Assembly (NCBI GenBank): GCA_965230205.1
Contig: OZ245996.1
Span: forward strand, 1,426,001-1,490,000
Source of the DNA: CANLBN01 sp965230205
Lineage (GTDB): Bacteria; Pseudomonadota; Gammaproteobacteria; Pseudomonadales; Cellvibrionaceae
Length of the DNA: 64,000 nucleotides
Direction: 5' to 3'
A model generated the notes under the pieces. It was not told the origin of the DNA, ran no database searches, and was given only the letters and a program-made list of their open reading frames with translations. A program made the translations under genes and the position numbers. Below, one piece after another: positions 51,671 to 60,655 of the stretch (position 1 is its first letter; the number at the start of each line of letters is the position of its first letter).

Positions 51671-51810
51671 GGCAACTCTGAAAAACTACCTGCGTTGCGA
51701 TTGCGGCGTTAAAAACTGGCTCAAATCAGTTATTTATTATGCATAAACTCCTTCTTTTCGCCACTTTTTGCCTTGCACTCACTGCCTCGCCAACATTTTT
51801 CAGAGGTGCC
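51671..51810. mobile_element. MITE-like element with terminal inverted repeats
   Basis: The 140 bases start with GGCAACTCTGAAAAA and end with TTTTTCAGAGGTGCC, a 15-base terminal inverted repeat with one mismatch. The interior is also imperfectly palindromic and carries no gene. It begins right after the stop of the preceding gene and ends 4 bases from the stop of the convergent DUF2164 gene. No clear target duplication is visible. It is non-autonomous. Confidence 0.6.
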
Positions 51811-51814
51811 TTCG

Positions 51815-52069
51815 CTATTTAGTAAACTCTGTCGGCTTTTCAATTTCATAAAAGCCTTCAGAGATTGTTTCTATCTTACTCTCCAATAAGGCTTGAGCGT
51901 CGTATAGGCCACGATTATAAAAGTATGGCCCTACTTCCTCGGTAAAAAAATCAAGCAAAAATTCTGCATCAAACTGAGCAATGTTTTGGTCCAGCTCTTC
52001 TGTAAAATAAAGCTTAATTTTTTTAACGAGAATTTCTTTTTCGTCTTTTGTGAATTCTATATCGGCCAT
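51815..52069 (-). CDS. DUF2164-family protein
   Basis: The protein has 84 residues from the ATG at 52069. Family features are FTKDEKEILVKKIKLYFTEEL and AEFLLDFFTEEVGPYFYNRGLYDA. The function is unknown; members are small cytoplasmic helical proteins. It follows yggX by 28 bases on the same strand and may share the mutY-yggX transcript. Confidence 0.82.
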   Translation of the reverse strand: MADIEFTKDEKEILVKKIKLYFTEELDQNIAQFDAEFLLDFFTEEVGPYFYNRGLYDAQALLESKIETISEGFYEIEKPTEFTK

Positions 52070-52097
52070 AATCAACCCTGATTAATGTGAAGATGTA

Positions 52098-52370
52098 TTA
52101 TTTTTCCTCGGGAACGTACCCGTCAATTTTATCGATATCATCTCCGGTAAAGAACTTCTCCATTTGTTCGCCAAGGTAGGTACGCGCCCCTAAATCCATC
52201 AGGTTTAATTGTTTCTCGTTGATTAACATCGTTTGGTGCTGCATCCATTCTTCCCACGCCTGCTTGGAAACATTATCAAAAATATCCTGTCCCTTAGCGC
52301 CGGGGAGAGGGGCAACGGCTAAGCCTTCCATTTCTTTTTTATATTTGCGGCACATAACCATACGAGACAT
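52098..52370 (-). CDS. yggX: Probable Fe(2+)-trafficking protein
   Basis: The protein has 90 residues, the typical length. It begins with RMVMCRKYKKEMEGLAVAPLPGAKG (Cys in the conserved position), continues with WEEWMQHQTMLINEKQL and ends with a short acidic tail. YggX protects iron-sulfur clusters from oxidative damage and is thought to handle labile Fe(II). It follows mutY, the usual gammaproteobacterial arrangement. Confidence 0.93.
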   Translation of the reverse strand: MSRMVMCRKYKKEMEGLAVAPLPGAKGQDIFDNVSKQAWEEWMQHQTMLINEKQLNLMDLGARTYLGEQMEKFFTGDDIDKIDGYVPEEK

Positions 52371-52445
52371 AAGTGTTAACCTTTTTATCTAGGTGTTAAT
52401 AAACGGGATGTCAGTAAATTCAATACCCTCATCACAGGGGTGTCG

Positions 52446-53549
52446 TTATACCAGATTTAACGGCATATTGAGAGAAGGTTCAGATAAAACATCCAATAAT
52501 TTTTTAACCGGCGCGGCAAGCCCTAATTGTTGCCACTCTTCTTGACTAAACCAGCGCTGTTGGTCATCGCTGGCCACTTTACGAGCTATTTTTTTAACAT
52601 GGATATGAATCGGGCAAATATCAAGGTGGTAATGGCTAAAGGTATGGCGAAAAGGTTGCCATGGTTGGCTTGTATCAATATCGCCATGGTGTTGCTGGCA
52701 GTGACTTAGGGCATCTTCGCCGTCCACTAATTCAGGGAAGCTCCAGAGCCCGCCCCAAATACCGGTTGGCGGGCGTTGTTCCAGCAGAATGTGACCTTGT
52801 GGGTTTTGTAAGATTAAAAACTGGGTCGTTTTGACAGGTAGTGTTTTTTTCGGCTTTTTCCCTGGATAATCCTGAGGGTTGCCTTGCTGGTAACTTATGC
52901 AGTCAGCTGCCAAGGGGCAGAGTGCACAATCAGGTTTGCTGCGGGTACAAAGAGTGGCCCCTAAGTCCATCATCGCCTGTGTGTAATCAGCAGAGCGTGT
53001 ATCGGGAGTATGCTCTTCGGCAAATTGCCAGAGTTTAGCGGCAACTTTGGTCTGCCCCGGCCAGCCATCAACCGCATGAAAGCGGGCCAGTACACGCTTT
53101 ACATTACCATCGAGTATGGTGGCTCTTTTGTTTAGAGAAAGGCTGATAATCGCGCCTGCTGTTGACCGGCCAATACCAGATAAATTTTCCAGTTCCTCAA
53201 CAGTCTTTGGGAAGTCTCCTTGATATTGATCAATAACCGTTTGGGCACACTTGTGTAAATTGCGCCCTCTCGCGTAATAGCCGAGGCCGGTCCAGAGCTG
53301 GAGTACTTCGTCTTGAGTGGCTGTTGCCAGCTTATCGACTGTGGGAAAGCGCTCCATAAAGCGCTCAAAATAGGGGATGACTGTCGTGACCTGAGTCTGC
53401 TGGAGCATAATTTCCGAGACCCATACTCGATAAGGCGTTCTGTTTTGCTGCCACGGCAGGTGTTTGCGGCCATGTTGATCGAACCAACTGAGTACTTTTT
53501 CGGAAAAGAGAGTATTTGTTTTGAGTGTAGCTTTATTGCTAGAGGCCAT
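52446..53549 (-). CDS. mutY: Adenine DNA glycosylase
   Basis: The protein has 367 residues. The helix-hairpin-helix glycosylase core contains LPWQQNRTPYRVWVSEIMLQQTQV and LSGIGRSTAGAI with the nearby catalytic region. The [4Fe-4S] cluster motif is visible as C-x6-C-x2-C-x5-C (CTRSKPDCALCPLAADC). A Nudix-like C-terminal domain for 8-oxoG recognition follows. It removes adenine mispaired with 8-oxoguanine. The gene heads the mutY-yggX pair. Confidence 0.95.
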   Translation of the reverse strand: MASSNKATLKTNTLFSEKVLSWFDQHGRKHLPWQQNRTPYRVWVSEIMLQQTQVTTVIPYFERFMERFPTVDKLATATQDEVLQLWTGLGYYARGRNLHKCAQTVIDQYQGDFPKTVEELENLSGIGRSTAGAIISLSLNKRATILDGNVKRVLARFHAVDGWPGQTKVAAKLWQFAEEHTPDTRSADYTQAMMDLGATLCTRSKPDCALCPLAADCISYQQGNPQDYPGKKPKKTLPVKTTQFLILQNPQGHILLEQRPPTGIWGGLWSFPELVDGEDALSHCQQHHGDIDTSQPWQPFRHTFSHYHLDICPIHIHVKKIARKVASDDQQRWFSQEEWQQLGLAAPVKKLLDVLSEPSLNMPLNLV

Positions 53550-53701
53550 GGATTTATATAAGTGGTTCGTTTGTTAAATAGCTCTATATTGAAGCCGCTA
53601 AGCACGAGCAGATTTGGCAGTGTATGGATTTTGGAAGAGGGGCTCAACAAAAGAAGCTATAAATTAACCAAAAGATTGCAGTTTTTACTTGCAGATCTAA
53701 A

Positions 53702-53716
53702 TGATAATGATTATCA
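53702..53716. promoter_or_regulatory. Fur box upstream of the DUF4856 gene
   Basis: TGATAATGATTATCA is a perfect palindrome matching the core of the Fur consensus (GATAATGATAATCATTATC). It lies 80 bases before the DUF4856 start, and 150 bases before the divergent mutY, whose promoter it is less likely to serve. Confidence 0.85.
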
Positions 53717-53796
53717 TCCGTTTCTCGATTTTTAGTTGGTTTGCGATAAACCATGCCAACCCTAGATTTGCCCACATTTGTTTTTAGGATTTTTGT

Positions 53797-55212
53797 ATGA
53801 AAAAGATACACCCCATTGCAGCCATCGTGCTTGCTGGAATGAGCGCTTTTGCTGTAGCTGGTAGTGACCATGGCAAGAATGTCTATGCTAATTTTCCCGT
53901 AACGGTAAAAAACTACACTGGAGATAAGAAAACTTCAGTGAGCTATACCGGCCAGATTGCACGCCATGCTTTGCATAACTCTCTAAAGAAATTAGCGGGT
54001 AAAGGAAATGGTGAAGCAAACCCTGAATTAGAAGCTCAAATCATGGCGTATCTTGAAGGCAAAGAGCCCGGCCGAGCCATTATTAACCCTAAGACAAAAG
54101 GAAAGTTTGTTGTTAAACAAGCAAACATTGATGAGATTTCTAAAAAGAAAAACCTGTTAGGTAAAACCTATAAAGGCAGCATCCAAGGTTGGCCAGGTAA
54201 TATGACCGGCCCTGAAGTGCTTACGTTTATGGCTAAAAAGGCTGCTGCTGCTAATGGTGGCTACGATCCATTAACGGGTTATGATTATGTTCAATTGATT
54301 TCTAAATTTGCAATGGGTGCTGTTTTTTATAATCAAGCTATCGATAACTATTTAGACGAAGGTCTTTCTGCAGAGAAAAAACCGAATAACAAACCGTATA
54401 AAGATGGTGCACCTTATACTGGTAAAGAGCATGTATGGGATGAAGCCTTTGGTTACTTCGGTACTCCTGCTCATACCTTAAAATTAAAAGCTAAAGATGT
54501 TTATAACATTACAAAGCAGAAAGAAGAGGCTTTTGAAAAAGCTGATTTCAATCATGACGGTGTTGTTGATTTAAAAACTGAAATGGCTTTTGCTCATGCA
54601 TACTATGCAGCTGGTTTCGATAAAGGCGGTAAGACTGATTATTTACATACAATTACCCAAGCATTTTATGATGGTCGTAAGCTTATCAAGAAAGCTAATG
54701 GTAAAGCTCTAAGTGATAAGCAACGTGCTAAATTACAAGGCTATGCAGCGACTATTGCTACCAATTGGGAAAAAGTGATTGCAGAAGCTGTCTTTAAATA
54801 TGCCGGCTCTACTTATAAAGACTTACAAAAGTTGAAAGCAACCGTTGAATCGAATGGCGATGCTGCAGCAATTTTCCGTAAATATTCCAAGCATTGGGGT
54901 GAGTTAAAAGGCTTCTCCTTAGCGTTGCAAACGGGTAAGAAAAACTTGGGTGAAACAGCCGTTAAACTGAATCGCCTGGTTGGTTATAGTCCTGTACTTT
55001 TAGGCAACACTCAAATTTCTGGCATTGATAGCGATGGTGCTTATACACAGAAATCATCAATATCTATTGAAGAATACATGTTGCATATGTTGAAAGTGCA
55101 AAAGCTTATGGTTGATGAATTTAGTGTAAAGGCTCGTTCTAACGATGCATTATCTGGTCTGGGTGATTTAGCTAAAAAATTAGGCTCAGGCAACAGTGCT
55201 GAGAATGACTAA
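53797..55212 (+). CDS. Exported DUF4856 protein with EF-hand-like motif, Fur-regulated
   Basis: The protein has 471 residues. A signal peptide of about 21 residues ends at AVAGS. The mature protein is helical and Lys/Ala-rich; KADFNHDGVVDLKTEM near residue 252 is an EF-hand-like calcium loop, also found in other DUF4856 proteins. DUF4856 is distantly related to imelysin-type proteins, which are iron-linked periplasmic or surface proteins. The Fur box just upstream and the Fbp genes downstream point to iron acquisition. Its exact role is unknown. A strong terminator follows. Confidence 0.8.
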   Translation: MKKIHPIAAIVLAGMSAFAVAGSDHGKNVYANFPVTVKNYTGDKKTSVSYTGQIARHALHNSLKKLAGKGNGEANPELEAQIMAYLEGKEPGRAIINPKTKGKFVVKQANIDEISKKKNLLGKTYKGSIQGWPGNMTGPEVLTFMAKKAAAANGGYDPLTGYDYVQLISKFAMGAVFYNQAIDNYLDEGLSAEKKPNNKPYKDGAPYTGKEHVWDEAFGYFGTPAHTLKLKAKDVYNITKQKEEAFEKADFNHDGVVDLKTEMAFAHAYYAAGFDKGGKTDYLHTITQAFYDGRKLIKKANGKALSDKQRAKLQGYAATIATNWEKVIAEAVFKYAGSTYKDLQKLKATVESNGDAAAIFRKYSKHWGELKGFSLALQTGKKNLGETAVKLNRLVGYSPVLLGNTQISGIDSDGAYTQKSSISIEEYMLHMLKVQKLMVDEFSVKARSNDALSGLGDLAKKLGSGNSAEND

Positions 55213-55250
55213 AGTTTGTATGTGGGTATCGCCTTAAAAAGGTGATCTTC

Positions 55251-55280
55251 AGCTGGTGATTTTTAATCACCAGCTTTTTT
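55251..55280 (+). terminator. Rho-independent terminator after the DUF4856 gene
   Basis: AGCTGGTGATT pairs with AATCACCAGCT around three T, followed by six T. It lies 26 bases before the next start, so it separates the DUF4856 gene from the Fbp genes or acts as an attenuator giving high DUF4856 expression. Confidence 0.8.
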
Positions 55281-55305
55281 GTTTGTAAAGATAACAATTA
55301 TTTAG

Positions 55306-56328
55306 ATGTTTGAGATAATAGTCGATTACTGGTCGGATGTAACAACATCCTTCTTAGACCCTAAAAAAAGGGTTTTTGTCGGCTATTTATTTTCAGCTTT
55401 TGTAATAGCACTGCTTTGGTTGGTTTGTTTTAAGCGAAGAAAGCTATTTTCTAGCGTTAAACTAATTTTTTCCAAAAAAGTATGGCTTTCCAACTCTTCA
55501 AAAGTAGATTACAAAATATTTCTAATTAACAAATTATTATTCCTACTAATTTCGCCACTACTTATTGCGCAGTTGGTATTGGCAACCACTATTTTTTATT
55601 GGTTGTATGATGTCTTCCCTTCCCGCCCTATTGTTTTTGAAGGATCTCCAGCTTGGGTTGTCATTGTTTTATTTACCTTAGGCTATTTTTTATTGGATGA
55701 CTTTGCACGTTTTTATGTGCATCGCTTAATGCATCGCTGGCCACTGTTGTGGTCTTTTCACAAAGTTCATCATACTGCTGAAACATTAACGCCAATGACA
55801 GTGTTTCGCACTCACCCTATTGAATCACTGATTTTTTCGTTGCGAAGTACAGTGGTGCAAGCGATTGCAATCAGTGGATTTATCTTTTTTATGGGCGATA
55901 GGGCAAATTTGTTAACGGTGTTAGGTGTTAATGCCTTTGTTTTCGGATTTAATTTAGTGGGTTCAAATTTAAGGCATTCCCATATTGGCATTTATTATTG
56001 GAAGGCTATCGAAAAGCTGTTGATCTCTCCTGCGCAACATCAAATACACCATTCGTTGGATGAACGCCATTGGAATAAAAATTATGGTGTTGTACTTGCG
56101 ATATGGGATTGGATGTTTGGCAGTCATTGCCATTCAGAAAAAGAGAAGCATTTGTTGTTTGGCATCGATAGCAAAGACAAGAATGCAGCACATAGTTTAA
56201 AGGGTGTTTATATTACCCCATTTTATGAAAGCTTTGCTGTGTTAAAAAAATATAGTTCCGTTGCTAGTACTAAGATAGCTGGGTTTTATAAAGGTCTACC
56301 TCATATGCATTGGGTAGCCAAAGATTAA
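55306..56328 (+). CDS. Sterol desaturase/fatty acid hydroxylase-family membrane enzyme
   Basis: The protein has 340 residues with about four to five membrane helices. The histidine clusters of membrane diiron enzymes are visible: HRLMH, HKVHH, HSHIG and HQIHH followed by ERHWNKNYG. These enzymes hydroxylate or desaturate lipids using two iron ions and oxygen. It lies between the DUF4856 gene and fbpA (16-base gap to fbpA), so it is part of the iron locus. A lipid-related role in siderophore-free iron uptake, or simple iron dependence, are both possible. Confidence 0.8.
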   Translation: MFEIIVDYWSDVTTSFLDPKKRVFVGYLFSAFVIALLWLVCFKRRKLFSSVKLIFSKKVWLSNSSKVDYKIFLINKLLFLLISPLLIAQLVLATTIFYWLYDVFPSRPIVFEGSPAWVVIVLFTLGYFLLDDFARFYVHRLMHRWPLLWSFHKVHHTAETLTPMTVFRTHPIESLIFSLRSTVVQAIAISGFIFFMGDRANLLTVLGVNAFVFGFNLVGSNLRHSHIGIYYWKAIEKLLISPAQHQIHHSLDERHWNKNYGVVLAIWDWMFGSHCHSEKEKHLLFGIDSKDKNAAHSLKGVYITPFYESFAVLKKYSSVASTKIAGFYKGLPHMHWVAKD

Positions 56329-56344
56329 TATTAAGGTTTAACTT

Positions 56345-57385
56345 ATGAGAAATTATTTGTTTAAAAATATACGTCTACTATCATCGTTGGCGTTAGCAAC
56401 AACATTGGCTATGCCGTTGTCAGCTGTGGCAGCGGATAAGGTGAATGTTTACTCTGCAAGAAAAGAAGCGCTAATCAAGCCAATACTGGATGTTTTTACA
56501 AAAGAAACTGGTATAAAAGTGAATTTGGTCACTGGTAAGGCTGATGCTTTATTAACTAGGCTTCGCTTAGAGGGTAAAGCAAGCCCAGCAGATGTTTTTA
56601 TTACGGTAGATGCGGGCCGATTGCATCGAGCAAAAGAAGCGGGTGTATTGCAGGTCACGAAAAGTGAAGTATTGGAAAAAGCGATTCCCGAAAATCTACG
56701 TGATATGGATGGCTATTGGTTCGGTTTATCACAACGTGCGCGTCCTATTTTCTATGCCGTCGATCGTGTGAAACCTGAAGAGCTGTCTACCTATGAAGCG
56801 CTAGGTGATGAAAAGTGGCAAGGTCGTATTTGCATGCGCTCTTCTAACAATATCTATAATCAATCATTAACCGCTTCCATGATGGAAGCTATTGGTGAAA
56901 AGGCTACCCAGGCATGGGTTGAAAAATTGGTAGATAATTTTGCAAAACCGCCAACGGGTGGCGATGTTGACCAATTAAAAGCCGTTAAAGCTGGTGTATG
57001 TGATGTTGCTATTGCAAATACTTACTACTTTGGGCGCTTAAGTAATAGCCAGCGGCCTCAAGAAAGAGAAGTAGTTGAAAAGTTGGCGATTTATTGGCCT
57101 AATCAGCAAGATAGAGGGACCCATGTTAATGTCAGTGGGGCGGGTATTACGGCTCATGCGAAAAATGCCAAGAATGCGCAAAAGCTAATCGAGTTTTTGG
57201 CTTCTGCTGAATCTCAGATCTGGTATTCCGCCGTTAATAATGAATATCCTGTTGTTGAAGGCGTAAAAATATCCGATACTCTCAAAGCATGGGGTGATTT
57301 TAAGCAAGACTCCATCGATTTAAGCAAGCTTGGTCTTAATAATCGTGCGGCAGTTGAATTGATGGACCGAGCTGGCTGGAAATAG
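56345..57385 (+). CDS. fbpA: Ferric-iron ABC transporter substrate-binding protein
   Basis: The protein has 346 residues. A signal peptide ends at AVAAD. The mature part starts with KVNVYSARKEALIKPILDVFTKETGIKVNLV, typical of FbpA/FutA/AfuA periplasmic iron-binding proteins, and ANTYYFGRL supplies the Tyr-Tyr pair that coordinates Fe(III). It delivers ferric iron to the permease encoded next. A hairpin follows the gene, consistent with higher expression than the permease. Confidence 0.9.
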   Translation: MRNYLFKNIRLLSSLALATTLAMPLSAVAADKVNVYSARKEALIKPILDVFTKETGIKVNLVTGKADALLTRLRLEGKASPADVFITVDAGRLHRAKEAGVLQVTKSEVLEKAIPENLRDMDGYWFGLSQRARPIFYAVDRVKPEELSTYEALGDEKWQGRICMRSSNNIYNQSLTASMMEAIGEKATQAWVEKLVDNFAKPPTGGDVDQLKAVKAGVCDVAIANTYYFGRLSNSQRPQEREVVEKLAIYWPNQQDRGTHVNVSGAGITAHAKNAKNAQKLIEFLASAESQIWYSAVNNEYPVVEGVKISDTLKAWGDFKQDSIDLSKLGLNNRAAVELMDRAGWK

Positions 57386-57445
57386 TGTATAGGAATCTCT
57401 GATAAGAGTTGTGCGGTAGTTTGTATAACTATTGCAGAATTATAT

Positions 57446-57467
57446 AAAGCGCTCATTTGGGCGCTTT
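57446..57467 (+). terminator. Attenuating hairpin between fbpA and fbpB
   Basis: AAAGCGC pairs with GCGCTTT around a 8-base loop, followed by a T-rich stretch. It lies 61 bases after the fbpA stop and would reduce transcription into the permease gene. Confidence 0.55.
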
Positions 57468-57518
57468 TGTTATTTTTGAAAAACGCATTATTCGTGAATG
57501 AGTTTAATAAGAAATTAA

Positions 57519-59225
57519 ATGTCTATTGCTATAAAAGATAATCAAGAGAAGGTATTTAAACGGCCCCGTATACATTTGCGCCCGTTGGCTATTATCGCTG
57601 TTGTTATCGCACTTTTTATTACTTTGCCGATGATTGTCATTATGGCAACGGTTTTTACAGGCTCATTTGAGGTATGGCAGCACCTTTTTCAAACAGTGCT
57701 GTGGGATTACTTAAGTAACTCGTTTATTTTAATGTTGGGGGTGGGGTTTGGCGTTCTACTTATCGGTGTGCCTACCGCATGGCTGACCAGCACCTGTGAC
57801 TTTACGGGTAGAAAAATTTTCACTTGGGCATTATTACTTCCGCTGGCGATGCCGGCTTATATTATCGCTTACACCTACACAGGTATGCTTGATGCTGCTG
57901 GCCCAGTACAAGTGATGATTCGTGAATGGACAGGTTTGCGATACGGAGAATACTGGTTTTTTAATGTGCGCTCCTTGCCGGGGGCTATCGTTATGTTGAC
58001 TTTGGTTTTATACCCTTATGTATATTTGCTAGCGCGTACAGCATTTTTAGAGCAGTCGCCTAGTATTATGGAAGCTAGTCGTACTCTGGGGCATAGGCGT
58101 TACGAAACTTTTCTTAAATTATCTTTACCGATGGCGCGACCTGCGATTATCGCTGGCTTAACGCTTGCGTTGATGGAAACTTTGGCAGATTACGGTACGG
58201 TTCAATACTTTGGTATCAGCACCTTTACGACTGGCATTTTTCGCGCTTTTTATGGCTTGGGTGATACATCAGCAGCGGCGCAACTAGCGGCCATTTTGTT
58301 AAGTTTTGTTGCACTGCTGATTTTGCTGGAACGCTATTCTCGTCGAAAAGCGCGTTATCATGCTGCTAAAGGCAAGCCCGTCCAGCGCATTGTATTGAAG
58401 GGAAGGAAAGCGCAATTGGCCATTGTGGTTTGTTTGTTGCCACTGTTATTGGGCTTTGTTATTCCTGCTGCACAATTGTTTTATTGGACGTTTACAGATG
58501 CTGTAATTGATGCTGTTGCTTTTATCGAGCTTGCCTGGAATTCGTTTTACCTTGCTTTATCGGCTGCCGGTATTGCCGTTGTTTTGGCATTGTTTCTTGC
58601 TTACGCAAAACGTTTATACGAAAGAAAGCCATGGGTAAATCAGTCAGTTTCAATTGCCGGTCTAGGTTATGCTTTGCCAGGCACTATTATTGCCATTGGC
58701 GTTATTATCCCGTTGGCATGGCTGGATCATCAATTAATCGATTTAGCTGAGCAATGGTTGGGTATTGATATTGGTTTATTACTTTCGGGAACATTGGTTG
58801 CGTTGTTGTTTGCTTATACGGTGCGTTTTTTAGCGGTATCCTTAGGAGCCATTGAAAGTGGTTTGCAAAAAGTAAAGCCTAGTCTTGATAGTGCTGCCCG
58901 TTTAATGGGCTATAACCCTTTGCAGGTCTTAAAAAATATTCATATCCCGCTATTAAAAGGCTCAATGCTCACTGCATTTTTGATTGTATTTGTCGATGTT
59001 TTAAAAGAATTGCCGGCAACATTAATATTGCGGCCATTTAATTTTAATACACTGGCTGTTCGCGCTTATGAATTAGCATCAGATGAGCGTTTAATTGATG
59101 CGGCTCCCGCGTCGCTGTTGATAGTTTTAGTGGGTTTAATTCCCGTGATTTTACTCAGTCGTTCAATTACACTGAGCGGTGCAACTGTAGCGATTGATGA
59201 TAATAAGCAAAGTGAAAAAACTTAA
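57519..59225 (+). CDS. fbpB: Ferric-iron ABC transporter permease
   Basis: The protein has 568 residues with about twelve membrane helices in two homologous halves, as in FbpB/FutB. The conserved cytoplasmic loops that contact the ATPase are visible as EASRTLGHRRYETFLKLSLPMARPAI in the first half and SAARLMGYNPLQVLKNIHIPLLKGS in the second. It moves Fe(III) from FbpA across the inner membrane. The next gene is not the ATPase but an SPFH-like protein, which is unusual. Confidence 0.9.
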   Translation: MSIAIKDNQEKVFKRPRIHLRPLAIIAVVIALFITLPMIVIMATVFTGSFEVWQHLFQTVLWDYLSNSFILMLGVGFGVLLIGVPTAWLTSTCDFTGRKIFTWALLLPLAMPAYIIAYTYTGMLDAAGPVQVMIREWTGLRYGEYWFFNVRSLPGAIVMLTLVLYPYVYLLARTAFLEQSPSIMEASRTLGHRRYETFLKLSLPMARPAIIAGLTLALMETLADYGTVQYFGISTFTTGIFRAFYGLGDTSAAAQLAAILLSFVALLILLERYSRRKARYHAAKGKPVQRIVLKGRKAQLAIVVCLLPLLLGFVIPAAQLFYWTFTDAVIDAVAFIELAWNSFYLALSAAGIAVVLALFLAYAKRLYERKPWVNQSVSIAGLGYALPGTIIAIGVIIPLAWLDHQLIDLAEQWLGIDIGLLLSGTLVALLFAYTVRFLAVSLGAIESGLQKVKPSLDSAARLMGYNPLQVLKNIHIPLLKGSMLTAFLIVFVDVLKELPATLILRPFNFNTLAVRAYELASDERLIDAAPASLLIVLVGLIPVILLSRSITLSGATVAIDDNKQSEKT

Positions 59226-59248
59226 ACATAAGGACTAAGGAATTAATA

Positions 59249-60619
59249 ATGACAAAACTGACTGATAAAATTAGTGCACCAAGTACAAGTCTTATAGCGA
59301 AACTAAGCATTGTTGTAGTGGTTATTGCAATAGTGATTTACACGCTAACAAAATCATTTTTTTATGCTGAACCGGGTTATATCTATCATGTGAGAACCTT
59401 GACTGGCAGTGAAGAAGTAGTCACTGAAGTAGGCTATAAATTCTACCCCTTTGGTCGTTACAATTCTTGGAAAAGAGCAATGACGGTTCAGGCGCTTGGC
59501 GGCTCTGGCATTAATGCAATCAATGCAGAGCAAGAAAGTACGAGTACTTCTGCCAGTCTTCCGCCGATGAGTATTATGTTTTTGGATCAGGTCGATGCCC
59601 ATGCTGAAGCAACGGTGCGTTTTTCGATCCCTTCAGATAAAGAATCTTTTTTAGAGCTTGCTCATGAATATCGTAACCCAGAAAATTTATTGCGTACGGC
59701 ATTAATGCCTGCCTTTAAGGAAACCTTGCAAGCCAACGCATCGCTAATGACAGCAGAAGAATACTATGGTGGTGGCCGAACCGAGTTTAATTCGGAATTT
59801 GAAAATCAAATGAGCAACGGTATATATCTGGTAAAGCGAGAAGAAATTCAAGTTAAAGGAGCTAAGCAAGCTAGAGCTTCTGCAAATGCTGCTTTAGGTA
59901 CTGAGCAAGAACAGTATGGAGAAGATTCCAAAACTGTTTTTGTCGTAAAGAAAGTATTGGATACAAACGGACAACCATTGCGTAAGTCACAGCGGTTTAT
60001 TGATTTTGGTATTACTGTTGTGTCTGCCTTAGTGACAGATATGCAGCCTAACCAGAAATTTATTGAACGTATGCAGCTTAAACAAAAAGCATCGGCTGAC
60101 AGGGCTATTGCAAGAGAACAGCGAGTTCAAGAAGAGGAGCAGCGCTTATTGGCCATTGCTCGAGGTGAACGTGAAGTGGCTGAGCGCCAGGCTAAAGCTA
60201 AAGTTGAACAAATTCAAAAGACAACCGAAGCGGAAACAGAAAAACAACTGGCGATCACGGGTTCTGAGAAACTGAAAGAGCAGGCTTTTATTTCTAAAGA
60301 AACTGCACAGATCAATTTGGAAAAAGCAAAAATTGAAGCCGAAACCAAGCGTACTTTGGCAGATGCTGAAGCTTATCAGAAGAAGGTCATTTTACAGGCT
60401 GATAATGCTTTGGCTCAGAAGTTAGAAGCAGAGGTGGAAATTCAAAAGTTATGGGCTGATGCTTTCTCGAAACGTAAAGTGCCAACTACCGTTTTTGGTG
60501 GCGGTGGTTCATCAACACCAGTGGGTAGCGATGCGGAGACAAAAGCGTTTATGCAGTTGTTGACGATTGATGCTGCTAAGCGCTTGAATTACGATCGAGA
60601 ACTGACCCAGAATAAATAG
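59249..60619 (+). CDS. SPFH/band 7-like membrane protein inside the Fbp operon
   Basis: The protein has 456 residues. One N-terminal membrane helix (IVVVVIAIVIYTLTKSFF, about 22-40) is followed by a band 7-like strand-rich domain (EPGYIYHVRTLTG to about 290) and a long Ala/Glu/Lys coiled coil at about 270-400 (ERQAKAKVEQIQKTTEAETEKQLA). Flotillin-like proteins of this shape form large membrane assemblies. It lies between the permease and ATPase genes with gaps of 23 and 36 bases, so it is co-transcribed and likely linked to the transporter or its membrane environment. No Fbp system I know includes such a protein. Confidence 0.75.
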   Translation: MTKLTDKISAPSTSLIAKLSIVVVVIAIVIYTLTKSFFYAEPGYIYHVRTLTGSEEVVTEVGYKFYPFGRYNSWKRAMTVQALGGSGINAINAEQESTSTSASLPPMSIMFLDQVDAHAEATVRFSIPSDKESFLELAHEYRNPENLLRTALMPAFKETLQANASLMTAEEYYGGGRTEFNSEFENQMSNGIYLVKREEIQVKGAKQARASANAALGTEQEQYGEDSKTVFVVKKVLDTNGQPLRKSQRFIDFGITVVSALVTDMQPNQKFIERMQLKQKASADRAIAREQRVQEEEQRLLAIARGEREVAERQAKAKVEQIQKTTEAETEKQLAITGSEKLKEQAFISKETAQINLEKAKIEAETKRTLADAEAYQKKVILQADNALAQKLEAEVEIQKLWADAFSKRKVPTTVFGGGGSSTPVGSDAETKAFMQLLTIDAAKRLNYDRELTQNK

Positions 60620-60655
60620 ACTTGTGATAAACAAGTAAGATGTATATGTCGATTT

